A stretch of 5,916 nucleotides of DNA from an uncultured Candidatus Melainabacteria bacterium (GCA_934718085.1 CAKUZL010000022.1:1-5916); one strand, 5' to 3'. Positions 1 through 5,603 are shown, numbered from the stretch's first letter. Translations and numbers: made by a program. Notes: generated from the letters alone by a model not told the origin.

Positions 1-1
1 C

Positions 2-136
2 TATTTGTCGGACAAATAATTTTATAAATATATGTCAAATTTTTAAAATGTCGGACATTTAGTTTTATAAATTCTTCTCTTAAAATCGTTAATTTTAAAA
101 TTTATATTTTATGTGTCAGACATTTTAATTTTAAAT
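2..136. repeat. Three-copy palindrome array, operator-like
   Basis: Copy 1 (2-18) is a perfect 17-bp palindrome, TATTTGTC-G-GACAAATA. Copy 2 (46-60) is a perfect 15-bp palindrome, AAATGTC-G-GACATTT. Copy 3 (114-122) is TGTC-A-GACA. The centres are at 10, 53 and 118. Copies 1 and 2 are also direct repeats: TGTCGGACA, five unconserved bases, then TTTTATAAAT (6-29 and 49-72). Copy 3 is followed by a decayed version (TTTTAAAT at 129-136). Single half-sites (ATGTC) occur at 32-36 and 135-139. The GT-N3-AC core matches the general pattern of operators bound by FadR-subfamily GntR regulators (TNGTNNNACNA); that assignment is inference, and other dimeric repressors could bind. TTTATAAA is itself palindromic and could serve as a -10 element on either strand, so the sites may control a gene to the left of the window. 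Confidence 0.6.
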
Positions 137-232
137 GTCTAATTACACTTTGTAAATTTTTTTGCTTTGCAAGTTTTGCCGCAATCTGAACGCCCGTTTA
201 ATTTGTTCGAACTTTGCAAACCCTTTTGTTGC
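137..232. other. Non-coding spacer
   Basis: This stretch between the palindrome array and the tRNA terminator has no open frame with a plausible start and no recognisable RNA. It contains a perfect 16-bp palindrome, TTTTGTTGCAACAAAA (224-239), which overlaps the T-tract of the minus-strand terminator. Confidence 0.5.
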
Positions 233-260
233 AACAAAAAAGAGCCTTTAGCGGCTCTTT
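233..260 (-). terminator. Intrinsic terminator of the tRNA-Ala transcript
   Basis: Read on the minus strand, AAAGAGCC (260-253), a six-base loop GCTAAA and GGCTCTTT (246-239) form an eight-bp stem. It is followed by further T residues and TTGTTG, the standard rho-independent form. It starts about 10 bases after the 3' end of the tRNA. The plus strand also has a T-rich flank after the stem (TTTCTTTT), so it may work in both directions. Confidence 0.8.
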
Positions 261-270
261 CTTTTAAGAA

Positions 271-343
271 TGGAGGATAGGAGACTCGAACTCCTGACAT
301 CCTGCGTGCAAAACAGGCGCTCTACCAACTGAGCTAATCCCCC
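271..343 (-). tRNA. tRNA-Ala, anticodon UGC
   Basis: The minus strand folds into a complete 73-nt cloverleaf: acceptor stem GGGGGAT/ATCCTCC, D arm GCTC-AGTTGGTA-GAGC, anticodon arm CCTGT-TTTGCAC-GCAGG, five-base variable region ATGTC, and T arm AGGAG-TTCGAGT-CTCCT. The anticodon TGC is at 310-308 (alanine). The third acceptor pair is G3-U70, the classic identity element for alanyl-tRNA synthetase, and the discriminator base is A. The 3' CCA is not encoded (the next bases are TTC), so it must be added by a CCA-adding enzyme. The gene stands alone with its own promoter and terminator. In the leader, CCGAGAACTCGG (353-342) could form a small hairpin that includes the first two bases of the mature tRNA. 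Confidence 0.97.
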
Positions 344-396
344 GAGTTCTCGGTTCGTTCAAAATTCCATTTTTATTTTGAAGTTCCGACAAAAAA

Positions 397-425
397 ATAT
401 TACTCTAAACAAAAATTTTTTGCAA
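397..425 (-). promoter_or_regulatory. Sigma-70-type promoter of tRNA-Ala
   Basis: On the minus strand there is a -35 box TTGCAA (425-420), a 17-bp spacer and a -10 box TAATAT (402-397). Transcription would start near G390, giving a leader of about 47 nt before the mature tRNA 5' end. The spacing is optimal and each box differs from consensus at few positions. The surroundings are very AT-rich, so the -10 alone would be weak evidence, but its position relative to the tRNA supports it. Confidence 0.65.
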
Positions 426-540
426 GCATTTTTTTTCAAAAAATAAAAAATATTTTTAAAATCTTAAAAAGCCTGTTAAATCGGGGGATTGAGAATGCTT
501 AAGAATTTGTAAAACAATATTAAAAAATTTTTTTCTCTTT
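426..540. other. AT-rich spacer, no gene seen
   Basis: This stretch has long A and T runs and no credible reading frame. The 468 bp between the tRNA and the phosphatase gene (344-811) hold the tRNA promoter, this AT-rich part, the GC-richer island at 541-650, an inverted repeat at 705-745 and the phosphatase promoter. A plus-strand promoter for the island is not convincing: TTGAGA (489-494) has no -10 box at good spacing. Confidence 0.5.
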
Positions 541-656
541 TGGGCATGCCGAAGTGACGAAAATCGGGGAGTGTCGGCATGTACTTCAATGCGGACGGCG
601 TGAACCGTTAAGCGAAGGAATGCATGTCAACAAGCTGTGAGGAGACTTTTTTATAA
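541..656 (+). other. Hairpin-rich GC island, possible structured RNA or intergenic repeat
   Basis: This block is much richer in G and C than the flanking spacer. Positions 544-552 pair with 574-582 to give a nine-bp stem (GCATGCCGA with TCGGCATGT, one G-U at the base) around a 21-nt loop. A second structure follows: CTTC (584-587) with GAAG (614-617), GC (591-592) with GC (612-613), and an inner hairpin GACGG-CGTGAA-CCGTT (594-609). The block ends in ACTTTTTT (645-652). I could not match it to tmRNA, RNase P RNA, SRP RNA, 6S RNA or the common riboswitches. It may be a non-coding RNA, a leader element or a degenerate intergenic repeat. Strand is given as plus only because the T-run lies on that side. 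It has no open frame longer than about 35 codons. Confidence 0.3.
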
Positions 657-704
657 AATCCTTCCCTAACCGTGAAATTGAAATGTCGATTTCCGTTCAA
701 AAGC

Positions 705-745
705 GGTATTTTCGCGATATAAGTTATTTTCTTTCGTAAAATACC
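705..745. repeat. Imperfect inverted repeat upstream of the phosphatase promoter
   Basis: GGTATTTT (705-712) and AAAATACC (738-745) are perfect complements separated by 25 bases. The downstream arm is followed by CGTTTTT, so an AT-rich hairpin with a T-run could act as a weak terminator for transcription entering from the left. GCGGT (703-707) could instead pair with ACCGC (756-760). No function is established. Confidence 0.3.
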
Positions 746-777
746 CGTTTTTGAAACCGCGCGTCCGAAAAGCATGC

Positions 778-805
778 TTGATATAACTTTTTTTTGTAAT
801 AAAAT
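778..805 (+). promoter_or_regulatory. Promoter of the phosphatase-aminotransferase-hydrolase operon
   Basis: The -35 box TTGATA (778-783), a 16-bp spacer and the -10 box TAAAAT (800-805) make a good sigma-70-type promoter. Transcription would begin at about 811-812, on or next to the first base of the ATG of the first gene. A perfect 10-bp palindrome AAGCATGCTT (770-779) touches the -35 box and could be an operator. The AT-rich setting lowers confidence in the exact boxes. Confidence 0.55.
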
Positions 806-811
806 TTTTTT

Positions 812-1468
812 ATGGAAAACAAACAGGCTGTATTGTGCGATTTTGACGGAACGATTACAAAAGTGGACGTAATCAACGATTTTTTGTCAAAATTTGCGGA
901 CGAGAGTTGGTACGAGCTTGAGATGCTTTGGAACGAGGGCAAAATCGGTTCTCGCGAGTTATTGAAAAAGCAATTTGCGCTTGTTCGCGGCATGGACGAA
1001 AAAACTCTTTACAATTATTTACAATCTGTCGAGTTGGACGAGTATTTCGTCGATTTTTACGAAAAGGCTTGTGCGGCAGGGATTTCGGTTGCCGTTGTCA
1101 GTGACGGATTTGATTTGTTCATAAAAAATGTTTTAAAAAATCACGGGCTCGGTGAAATCGAAGTTTTTACGAATTCTTTGAAGTTCGAAAACGGAGAATT
1201 TTATCCCTCTTTTCCCAATGCGCACGGCGATTGCGGGATAAATGCGGGTACTTGCAAATGTGAAATTTTAAACCGTTTTAAGAAACGTTACGATACCGTA
1301 TATTACGTCGGAGACGGCGTTTCGGACTATTGTGTGTGCAAAAATGCCGATGTTTTGTTTGCAAAAAAAGCACTTTCGCAATATTGTATAAAGAGGAATA
1401 TTAATTTTGTTCCTTATTCCGATTTTAATGAGGTGATAAACTATGATTCGCTCGGACTTAATATCTGA
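812..1468 (+). CDS. HAD-IB family phosphatase (MtnX/phosphoserine phosphatase-like)
   Basis: This is a 218-aa, probably soluble, phosphomonoesterase. All four HAD motifs are visible: motif I DFDGT (nucleophile Asp10, acid/base Asp12), motif II Ser97 in VVSDG, motif III Lys149 in GTCKC, and motif IV GDGVSD (167-172, Mg2+ ligands). The helical C1 cap (about residues 15-80) fits subfamily IB. Within IB it resembles the group that holds MtnX (methionine salvage) and PHOSPHO1 (phosphoethanolamine/phosphocholine phosphatase) more than true SerB; the substrate is unknown. The segment NAHGDCGINAGTCKC has two Cys close to the motif III Lys. The start is forced: an in-frame TAA at 800-802 leaves ATG 812 as the only start upstream of DFDGT. 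There is no Shine-Dalgarno, and the promoter suggests a leaderless mRNA. The gene is first in the operon and its end overlaps the aminotransferase start by 26 bp. Confidence is high for the family and low for the substrate. Confidence 0.9.
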   Translation: MENKQAVLCDFDGTITKVDVINDFLSKFADESWYELEMLWNEGKIGSRELLKKQFALVRGMDEKTLYNYLQSVELDEYFVDFYEKACAAGISVAVVSDGFDLFIKNVLKNHGLGEIEVFTNSLKFENGEFYPSFPNAHGDCGINAGTCKCEILNRFKKRYDTVYYVGDGVSDYCVCKNADVLFAKKALSQYCIKRNINFVPYSDFNEVINYDSLGLNI

Positions 1469-2834
1469 CACGGAGTTACGGGAAAAAGACGCTAAATATT
1501 GTTCGTTCGCGGATACCGCGCATTATGCGGCGGAACCCAAGGTCTTCCGCGGATGTGAAGGTTCGTTTATGTTCGACTCGAAGGACGTTCCGTATTTGGA
1601 CTTGCAAATGTATTTTTCGGCGGCGAATTTCGGGTATAAAAATAAAAGAATTATTGACGCCGTAATCGACCAAATGAACACGCTTCCGCAGATTACGCCG
1701 AAATACGTTCACGAATCGAAGGTGTTGCTTTCCGAGAAGTTGTGCAAAGCCTGCAAAGACAGGTTCGGAGAGGACGGCCGGGTGAATTTCAACGTCGGGG
1801 GTGCTCAGTCCGTCGAAGACGCTTTGAAAGTGGTCAGAAAAACGACCGGGAGAAACGGGTTGTTTGCGTTTCAGGGCGGTTATCACGGCAAAACCGTCGC
1901 AACAACGGCGATTTCATCAAATTTTAAATATCGCGAAAATTACGGACATTACGGCGACAGGGCTCATTTTATACCGTTCCCGTACTGTTTCAGATGTCCG
2001 TTCGACAAAAAATGCGACAGCTGTGATTTTTATTGCGTAAAGCATTTCGAAAAGCAGTTTGACAGCGAATACAAAGGCTTTATCGACCCTTCGACGGGCG
2101 AAACCGAGTACAAGGCGTTTATCGGAGAACCCGTTTTGGGCACCGGCGGCTACATCGAGGCTCCTCAGGGGTATTTCAAAGAGCTGAAAAAAGTTTTGGA
2201 CAAGTTCGGAATTATGTACGTCGACGACGAAATTCAAATGGGCTTTTACAGAACGGGAAAACTTTGGGCAATCGAGAATTACGGTGTAACGCCCGATATC
2301 ATTGTTTTTGCAAAATCTTTGACGAACGGAATGAACCCGCTTTCGGGATTTTGGGCGAAAGAACAATACATCAATCCGAAGGCGTTTCCTCCGGGAAGCG
2401 CACACTCGACGTTCTGCTCAAACCCCATCGGAACGCGCGCCGGCTACGAAGTTATGAAGCTTATCGAAGAAGAAGATTTCGAAACTATGGTTGCCGAAAA
2501 AAGCAAATATTTCAAAGAAGGTTTAAAACGTCTGAAAGACAAGTATAAGTGTATCGGAGAGGTCGGCGGACTCGGGCTTGCCCTGAGGGCGGAACTTGTT
2601 AAGGAGGACGGGATTTCTCCGAACAAGGAATTGTGCGCAAAAATGCTTGAAGAGGGGCTTAAAGGCGATTTGGAATATAACGGAAAACGTTGCGGAATTA
2701 TTTTGCACAACGGCGGATTTTATAAAAATATCATAACGTTTGTTCCTTCGCTTTATATTTCGTACGCGGAAATTGATATGGCGATTGAACTTTTGGATAT
2801 TTTGTTCACGAGGTGCACAAAGTTTGACGCTTAG
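1443..2834 (+). CDS. Class III PLP-dependent aminotransferase
   Basis: This is a 463-aa fold-type I, omega/GabT-type aminotransferase, full length for the family. Visible elements are the phosphate-binding GGAQS (119-123), aromatic stacking YHG (147-149), Asp262 in VDDEIQ (contact to the PLP ring nitrogen), Schiff-base Lys291 in FAKSLTNG, and Thr323 in HSTFCSNP (phosphate contact from the partner subunit of the dimer). A Cys-rich stretch at 182-198 (C-X2-C-X5-C-X2-C-X3-C) lies before the large-domain core; similar CxRCP...C...C segments occur, as I recall, in several GabT-like branches. The amino donor is not readable from the sequence; GABA, ornithine, diaminobutyrate or another omega-amine are all possible. 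GAGGTGA (1430-1436) lies six bases before ATG 1443, so the start inside the phosphatase gene is well supported and implies translational coupling. The hydrolase gene overlaps its end by 11 bp. Confidence 0.93.
   Translation: MIRSDLISDTELREKDAKYCSFADTAHYAAEPKVFRGCEGSFMFDSKDVPYLDLQMYFSAANFGYKNKRIIDAVIDQMNTLPQITPKYVHESKVLLSEKLCKACKDRFGEDGRVNFNVGGAQSVEDALKVVRKTTGRNGLFAFQGGYHGKTVATTAISSNFKYRENYGHYGDRAHFIPFPYCFRCPFDKKCDSCDFYCVKHFEKQFDSEYKGFIDPSTGETEYKAFIGEPVLGTGGYIEAPQGYFKELKKVLDKFGIMYVDDEIQMGFYRTGKLWAIENYGVTPDIIVFAKSLTNGMNPLSGFWAKEQYINPKAFPPGSAHSTFCSNPIGTRAGYEVMKLIEEEDFETMVAEKSKYFKEGLKRLKDKYKCIGEVGGLGLALRAELVKEDGISPNKELCAKMLEEGLKGDLEYNGKRCGIILHNGGFYKNIITFVPSLYISYAEIDMAIELLDILFTRCTKFDA
2810..2815 (+). 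promoter_or_regulatory. Ribosome binding site that selects the TTG start of the hydrolase
   Basis: GAGGTG lies inside the end of the aminotransferase gene, eight bases before TTG 2824. It supports TTG 2824 over ATG 2740, which would add 28 residues unlike any hydrolase N-terminus and overlap the aminotransferase by 95 bp. Confidence 0.65.
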
Positions 2835-3645
2835 TTTTTCCTTTGTTGCTCCCGAAAACGCCAATAAACGCGCCGTCATTTTGTTTCACGGATTGACGGG
2901 AACACCGTTCGAACTGAAAAAGTACGGAAAATTCTTGTCGAATAACGGTTTTGACGTTTTTGCGGATTGTTTGCCGGGGCACGGAGATTTCGCGGACGAC
3001 ATTTATACCGTGAAATTCGAGGAATGGATTGAGTTTGCGGAAAAAAGGTTTGAGGAGATTTCTCAAAAATACGAGGAAGTTTATCTCGGCGGAATTTGTC
3101 TCGGTGCGGTACTTTCGCTTGCAGTTGCGGAGAATTTCGGTGCTCGTGTGAAGGGTGTCGCGGCGTTTTCGACAACCTTGTTTTTGGACGGTTGGCGACT
3201 TCCGTGGTATTCGTTTTTGATGCCGTTCGGTTTGAACACCGTTTTTCGGTATTATTATACGTATCCCGAGTGCGAACCGTACGGGATAAAAAATGTTCGA
3301 ACCCGAAACATTATCAAGGGTTTGATTGAAAAAAGCGACGTAAGTCTCGACAATTTTCCGATGTGCGCGATATACGAACTGTTGCGTTTATCGGGCGAAG
3401 TCAGGGAAAACCTTGCAAAAATTGAAGTTCCGCTGCTTGTCGTTCATTCGCGAGAAGACGATTTGACGAGTCCGAAGAGTGCTTATTGCGCGTATGAAAA
3501 CGTTTCGTCGAAGGATAAAGAGCTTGTCATTCTCGAAGACAGTTACCACATGGTCTTGTACGACAACGAGAAAGAGTTTGTTTACGAAAAATCGCTGCAA
3601 TTTTTCGAGCGGCTTTCCGGCGTGCGAAAGGAGGTTCCGGCGTGA
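2824..3645 (+). CDS. Alpha/beta hydrolase with Cys nucleophile, Est30-like carboxylesterase family
   Basis: This is a 273-aa alpha/beta hydrolase when started at TTG 2824. Near the N-terminus is the oxyanion-hole motif HGLTG (22-26), followed by PGHGD (51-55). The nucleophile elbow reads GG-ICLGA (89-95), so Cys92 (codon TGT) sits where Est30-type esterases have Ser. The remaining triad members are Asp212 in SREDDLTSP and His242 in DSYHMV, and both regions align well with my recollection of Geobacillus Est30. GxCxG elbows are known in dienelactone hydrolases and PHA synthases, so the protein is probably active rather than dead, perhaps on thioesters or acyl transfers. The cap region (about 120-190) contains Trp- and Tyr-rich segments. 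There is no signal peptide, so it is probably cytoplasmic. It overlaps the aminotransferase by 11 bp and the next gene by 4 bp. The exact substrate is unknown. Confidence 0.87.
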   Translation: MTLSFSFVAPENANKRAVILFHGLTGTPFELKKYGKFLSNNGFDVFADCLPGHGDFADDIYTVKFEEWIEFAEKRFEEISQKYEEVYLGGICLGAVLSLAVAENFGARVKGVAAFSTTLFLDGWRLPWYSFLMPFGLNTVFRYYYTYPECEPYGIKNVRTRNIIKGLIEKSDVSLDNFPMCAIYELLRLSGEVRENLAKIEVPLLVVHSREDDLTSPKSAYCAYENVSSKDKELVILEDSYHMVLYDNEKEFVYEKSLQFFERLSGVRKEVPA

Positions 3646-3971
3646 GTTTTTCGGCGGGTTTCGCGGTATTGAGCCTTTTTTTGGCGTTTTATATGTTGGC
3701 GGGCGAATTCAAATTGTTTCGGATAAAAAATCGCTTTATGCGCGAGAAATTTGTGACGATCGGGGCGTTTGCGACTGCGTTTTATTGCGTTGCGTGCATT
3801 GTCGGAATGTTTTTCGTGCCGCGAATTTGCGGTGCTGCATTACTTTTTGCGGGAATTTCACCGTTTTTAATCGGAAGATGTGCGTCCTATAAGAATTTGC
3901 GGTATTTTACGATAATTCAGGCGATTTTGGTCGTTTCGACGGCGTTTTTCGTTACGAATTTTTACCCTTAA
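3642..3971 (+). CDS. Small four-helix membrane protein of unknown function
   Basis: I do not recognise this 109-aa protein. It has four hydrophobic segments, at about residues 5-21, 38-59, 62-78 and 88-106. The loop after helix 1 is strongly basic (KLFRIKNRFMREK) and the loop between helices 3 and 4 has Arg79, Lys84 and Arg87. By the positive-inside rule both loops should be cytoplasmic, which puts both termini outside. The start is GTG 3642: AAAGGAGGT (3627-3635), the best Shine-Dalgarno in the window, lies six bases upstream, and GTGA overlaps the hydrolase stop by four bases, so the two are translationally coupled. It presumably supports the same process as the three enzymes, as a transporter-like, anchoring or lipid-modifying partner; this is inference from position only. 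No strong terminator follows, so transcription may run on into gpmI. Confidence 0.85.
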   Translation: MSFSAGFAVLSLFLAFYMLAGEFKLFRIKNRFMREKFVTIGAFATAFYCVACIVGMFFVPRICGAALLFAGISPFLIGRCASYKNLRYFTIIQAILVVSTAFFVTNFYP

Positions 3972-3976
3972 ACCGC

Positions 3977-4003
3977 TTGACGAAGTTTTTTCTGTGTTAA
4001 AAT
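3977..4003 (+). promoter_or_regulatory. Promoter of gpmI, extended -10 type
   Basis: TTGACG (3977-3982) begins six bases after the stop of the membrane protein gene. The -10 box TAAAAT (3998-4003) is preceded by TGT, an extended -10 (TGN). The spacer is only 15 bp, shorter than ideal, which the extended -10 could compensate. Transcription would start near 4010. This would allow gpmI to be expressed independently of the upstream operon. Confidence 0.5.
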
Positions 4004-4032
4004 GATTACGTGAATTAAAGAAGGAAAAAAGC

Positions 4033-5550
4033 ATGACAAACAGAGTTCTTTTATGCATTATGGACGGGTTCGGCGAAAGCAACGGATGTTCGAAAGACGC
4101 CGTCAAAACCGCCGCTACACCGAATATTGATAATTTGCTCAAAACGGTTTCGAATACCGAAATCAACGCAAGCGGCGAATACGTCGGGCTTCCCGACGGT
4201 CAGATGGGAAATTCCGAAGTCGGTCACCTCAATTTGGGCGCCGGCAGAGTCGTTTATCAGGAATTGACGAAAATCAACAATTCCATCAAAGACGGAAGTT
4301 TCTTTGAAAACGACGTTTTGACCGAAGCTGTCGACCACGCGAAAAAGAATAATTCTTCGTTGCACCTTATGGGGCTGGTTTCGGACGGCGGCGTTCATAG
4401 TTCGATTGACCATTTGCTTGCTTTGATTGATTTGGCGGCAAAATCGAAGTTGAAAAAAGTTTACGTCCACGCATTTTTGGACGGTAGAGATACGCCTCCT
4501 CAAAGCGCGATAAAATATCTCGAAATTGTCGAAAATCGTCTGAAAGAACGCAATTTGCCCCGTATCGCAAGCGTTATGGGTCGCTATTACGTTATGGACA
4601 GAGACAACCGTTGGGACAGGGTCAAAAAGGCTTACGAATGCCTGGTTTCGGGCTACGGCAAAAAAGCGGCGAATGCCGTCGAAGCTGTCGAAAAGTCTTA
4701 TGCCGCGGGTGAAACCGATGAATTTGTTCTCCCGTATGTTACGGGCGACGAAAAATCCAGAATTTGTGACAACGATGCGGTAATTTTCTTCAATTTCCGC
4801 CCGGACAGAGCAAGAGAAATTACCAAAGCCTTAACGTTCGAAAACTTTACCGGCTTTGACCGTGACGAAGTTCGCGAAAACCTTTACTACGCGACGTTTA
4901 CGCAGTACGATGAAACTTTCCTCGTGCCCGTTGCTTTTCCGCCTCACGCAATCGAAAATACCCTCGGAAAAGTCCTTGATGCGCACGAAATCAGACAGTT
5001 CAGAACCGCAGAAACCGAAAAATACGCTCACGTTACGTTTTTCTTCAACGGCGGAGAAGAATTACCCGGTCGCTATGAAACAAGAGTTTTGGTGAATTCC
5101 CCGAAAGTCAAAACCTATGACCTTCAACCCGAAATGAGCGCGCCCGAAGTTTGCGAAAAAGTTTTGGACGCAATCGACAACGAAGATTACGGTTTCATTC
5201 TCGTGAATTTTGCAAACCCTGATATGGTCGGTCATACCGGCGTTTTTGACGCAGCGGTCAAAGCGTGCGAAACCGTTGACGAATGTGTCGGAAGAATTGT
5301 CGAAGCGGTCAAAAAGACCGATATTAAAATGCTTTTGACGGCAGACCACGGTAACGCGGAATGCATGGAAGACGACAAAACTCACAAACCCTTTACCGCG
5401 CACACGACAAACCCGGTTCCGTTGTTTCTTATCAATGACAATCACGGACTTAAAGACGGCGGAGCTTTGTGCGACGTTGCTCCCACGGTTTTGGATTTGA
5501 TGGGAATCGAAAAACCCGCGGAAATGACGGGTCACTCGTTGTTGAAATAA
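4033..5550 (+). CDS. gpmI: 2,3-bisphosphoglycerate-independent phosphoglycerate mutase
   Basis: This enzyme interconverts 3- and 2-phosphoglycerate in glycolysis and gluconeogenesis, in the cytoplasm and without a 2,3-bisphosphoglycerate cofactor, using Mn2+. The 505-aa length is typical. The phosphatase domain of the alkaline phosphatase superfamily is split by the transferase domain. Metal ligands and catalytic residues are in place: Asp11 in MDGFG, the phosphorylated Ser61 in GQMGNSEVGH, Asp397 and His401 in NPDMVGHTG, Asp438 and His439 in TADHGN, and His457 in TAHTTNPVP. Substrate-binding residues His122, Arg152/Asp153 (DGRDTPP), Arg184, Arg190, Arg256, Arg259 and Lys330 (ETEKYAH) are also present. 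AGAAGGA (4019-4025) before ATG 4033 is a good ribosome binding site. It sits 61 bp after the preceding gene with its own promoter and is a housekeeping gene, so it is probably not part of the upstream pathway. Confidence 0.98.
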   Translation: MTNRVLLCIMDGFGESNGCSKDAVKTAATPNIDNLLKTVSNTEINASGEYVGLPDGQMGNSEVGHLNLGAGRVVYQELTKINNSIKDGSFFENDVLTEAVDHAKKNNSSLHLMGLVSDGGVHSSIDHLLALIDLAAKSKLKKVYVHAFLDGRDTPPQSAIKYLEIVENRLKERNLPRIASVMGRYYVMDRDNRWDRVKKAYECLVSGYGKKAANAVEAVEKSYAAGETDEFVLPYVTGDEKSRICDNDAVIFFNFRPDRAREITKALTFENFTGFDRDEVRENLYYATFTQYDETFLVPVAFPPHAIENTLGKVLDAHEIRQFRTAETEKYAHVTFFFNGGEELPGRYETRVLVNSPKVKTYDLQPEMSAPEVCEKVLDAIDNEDYGFILVNFANPDMVGHTGVFDAAVKACETVDECVGRIVEAVKKTDIKMLLTADHGNAECMEDDKTHKPFTAHTTNPVPLFLINDNHGLKDGGALCDVAPTVLDLMGIEKPAEMTGHSLLK

Positions 5551-5575
5551 TTTTATTAAATTTAATATTTTTATT

Positions 5576-5603
5576 AAAGGCGAAAATTTCGGTTTTCGCC
5601 TTT
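5576..5603 (+). terminator. Hairpin terminator after gpmI
   Basis: AAAGGCGAAAA (5576-5586) and TTTTCGCCTTT (5593-5603) form a perfect 11-bp stem with the loop TTTCGG, 25 bases after the gpmI stop. The T-tract is short (TTT, inside the stem, then ACC), so termination may be incomplete or the hairpin may also protect the mRNA 3' end. A perfect 14-bp AT palindrome (5554-5567) lies between the stop codon and the hairpin. Confidence 0.7.

Noticed and set aside
33..38. Perfect -35 box TTGACA on the minus strand near the left end
   Set aside because: No -10 box at 16-18 bp spacing; the TATAAA-like element is only six bases away. Probably chance in AT-rich sequence.
579..611. Ten-codon frame ATG-TAA inside the island
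   Set aside because: No ribosome binding site, no similarity I can recognise, and it overlaps the hairpins. It is too short to support as a peptide gene.
541..656. Known riboswitch, T-box, tmRNA, SRP or RNase P RNA
   Set aside because: None of the conserved core strings of these families that I know is present, so the block is kept only as an unassigned structured candidate.
1476..2405. Long minus-strand open frames opposite the aminotransferase gene
   Set aside because: They mirror the codon structure of the real gene, contain no recognisable domain and lack start signals.
2740..2823. N-terminal extension of the hydrolase from ATG 2740
   Set aside because: It lies wholly inside the aminotransferase gene, has no good ribosome binding site, and resembles out-of-frame translation rather than a hydrolase N-terminus.
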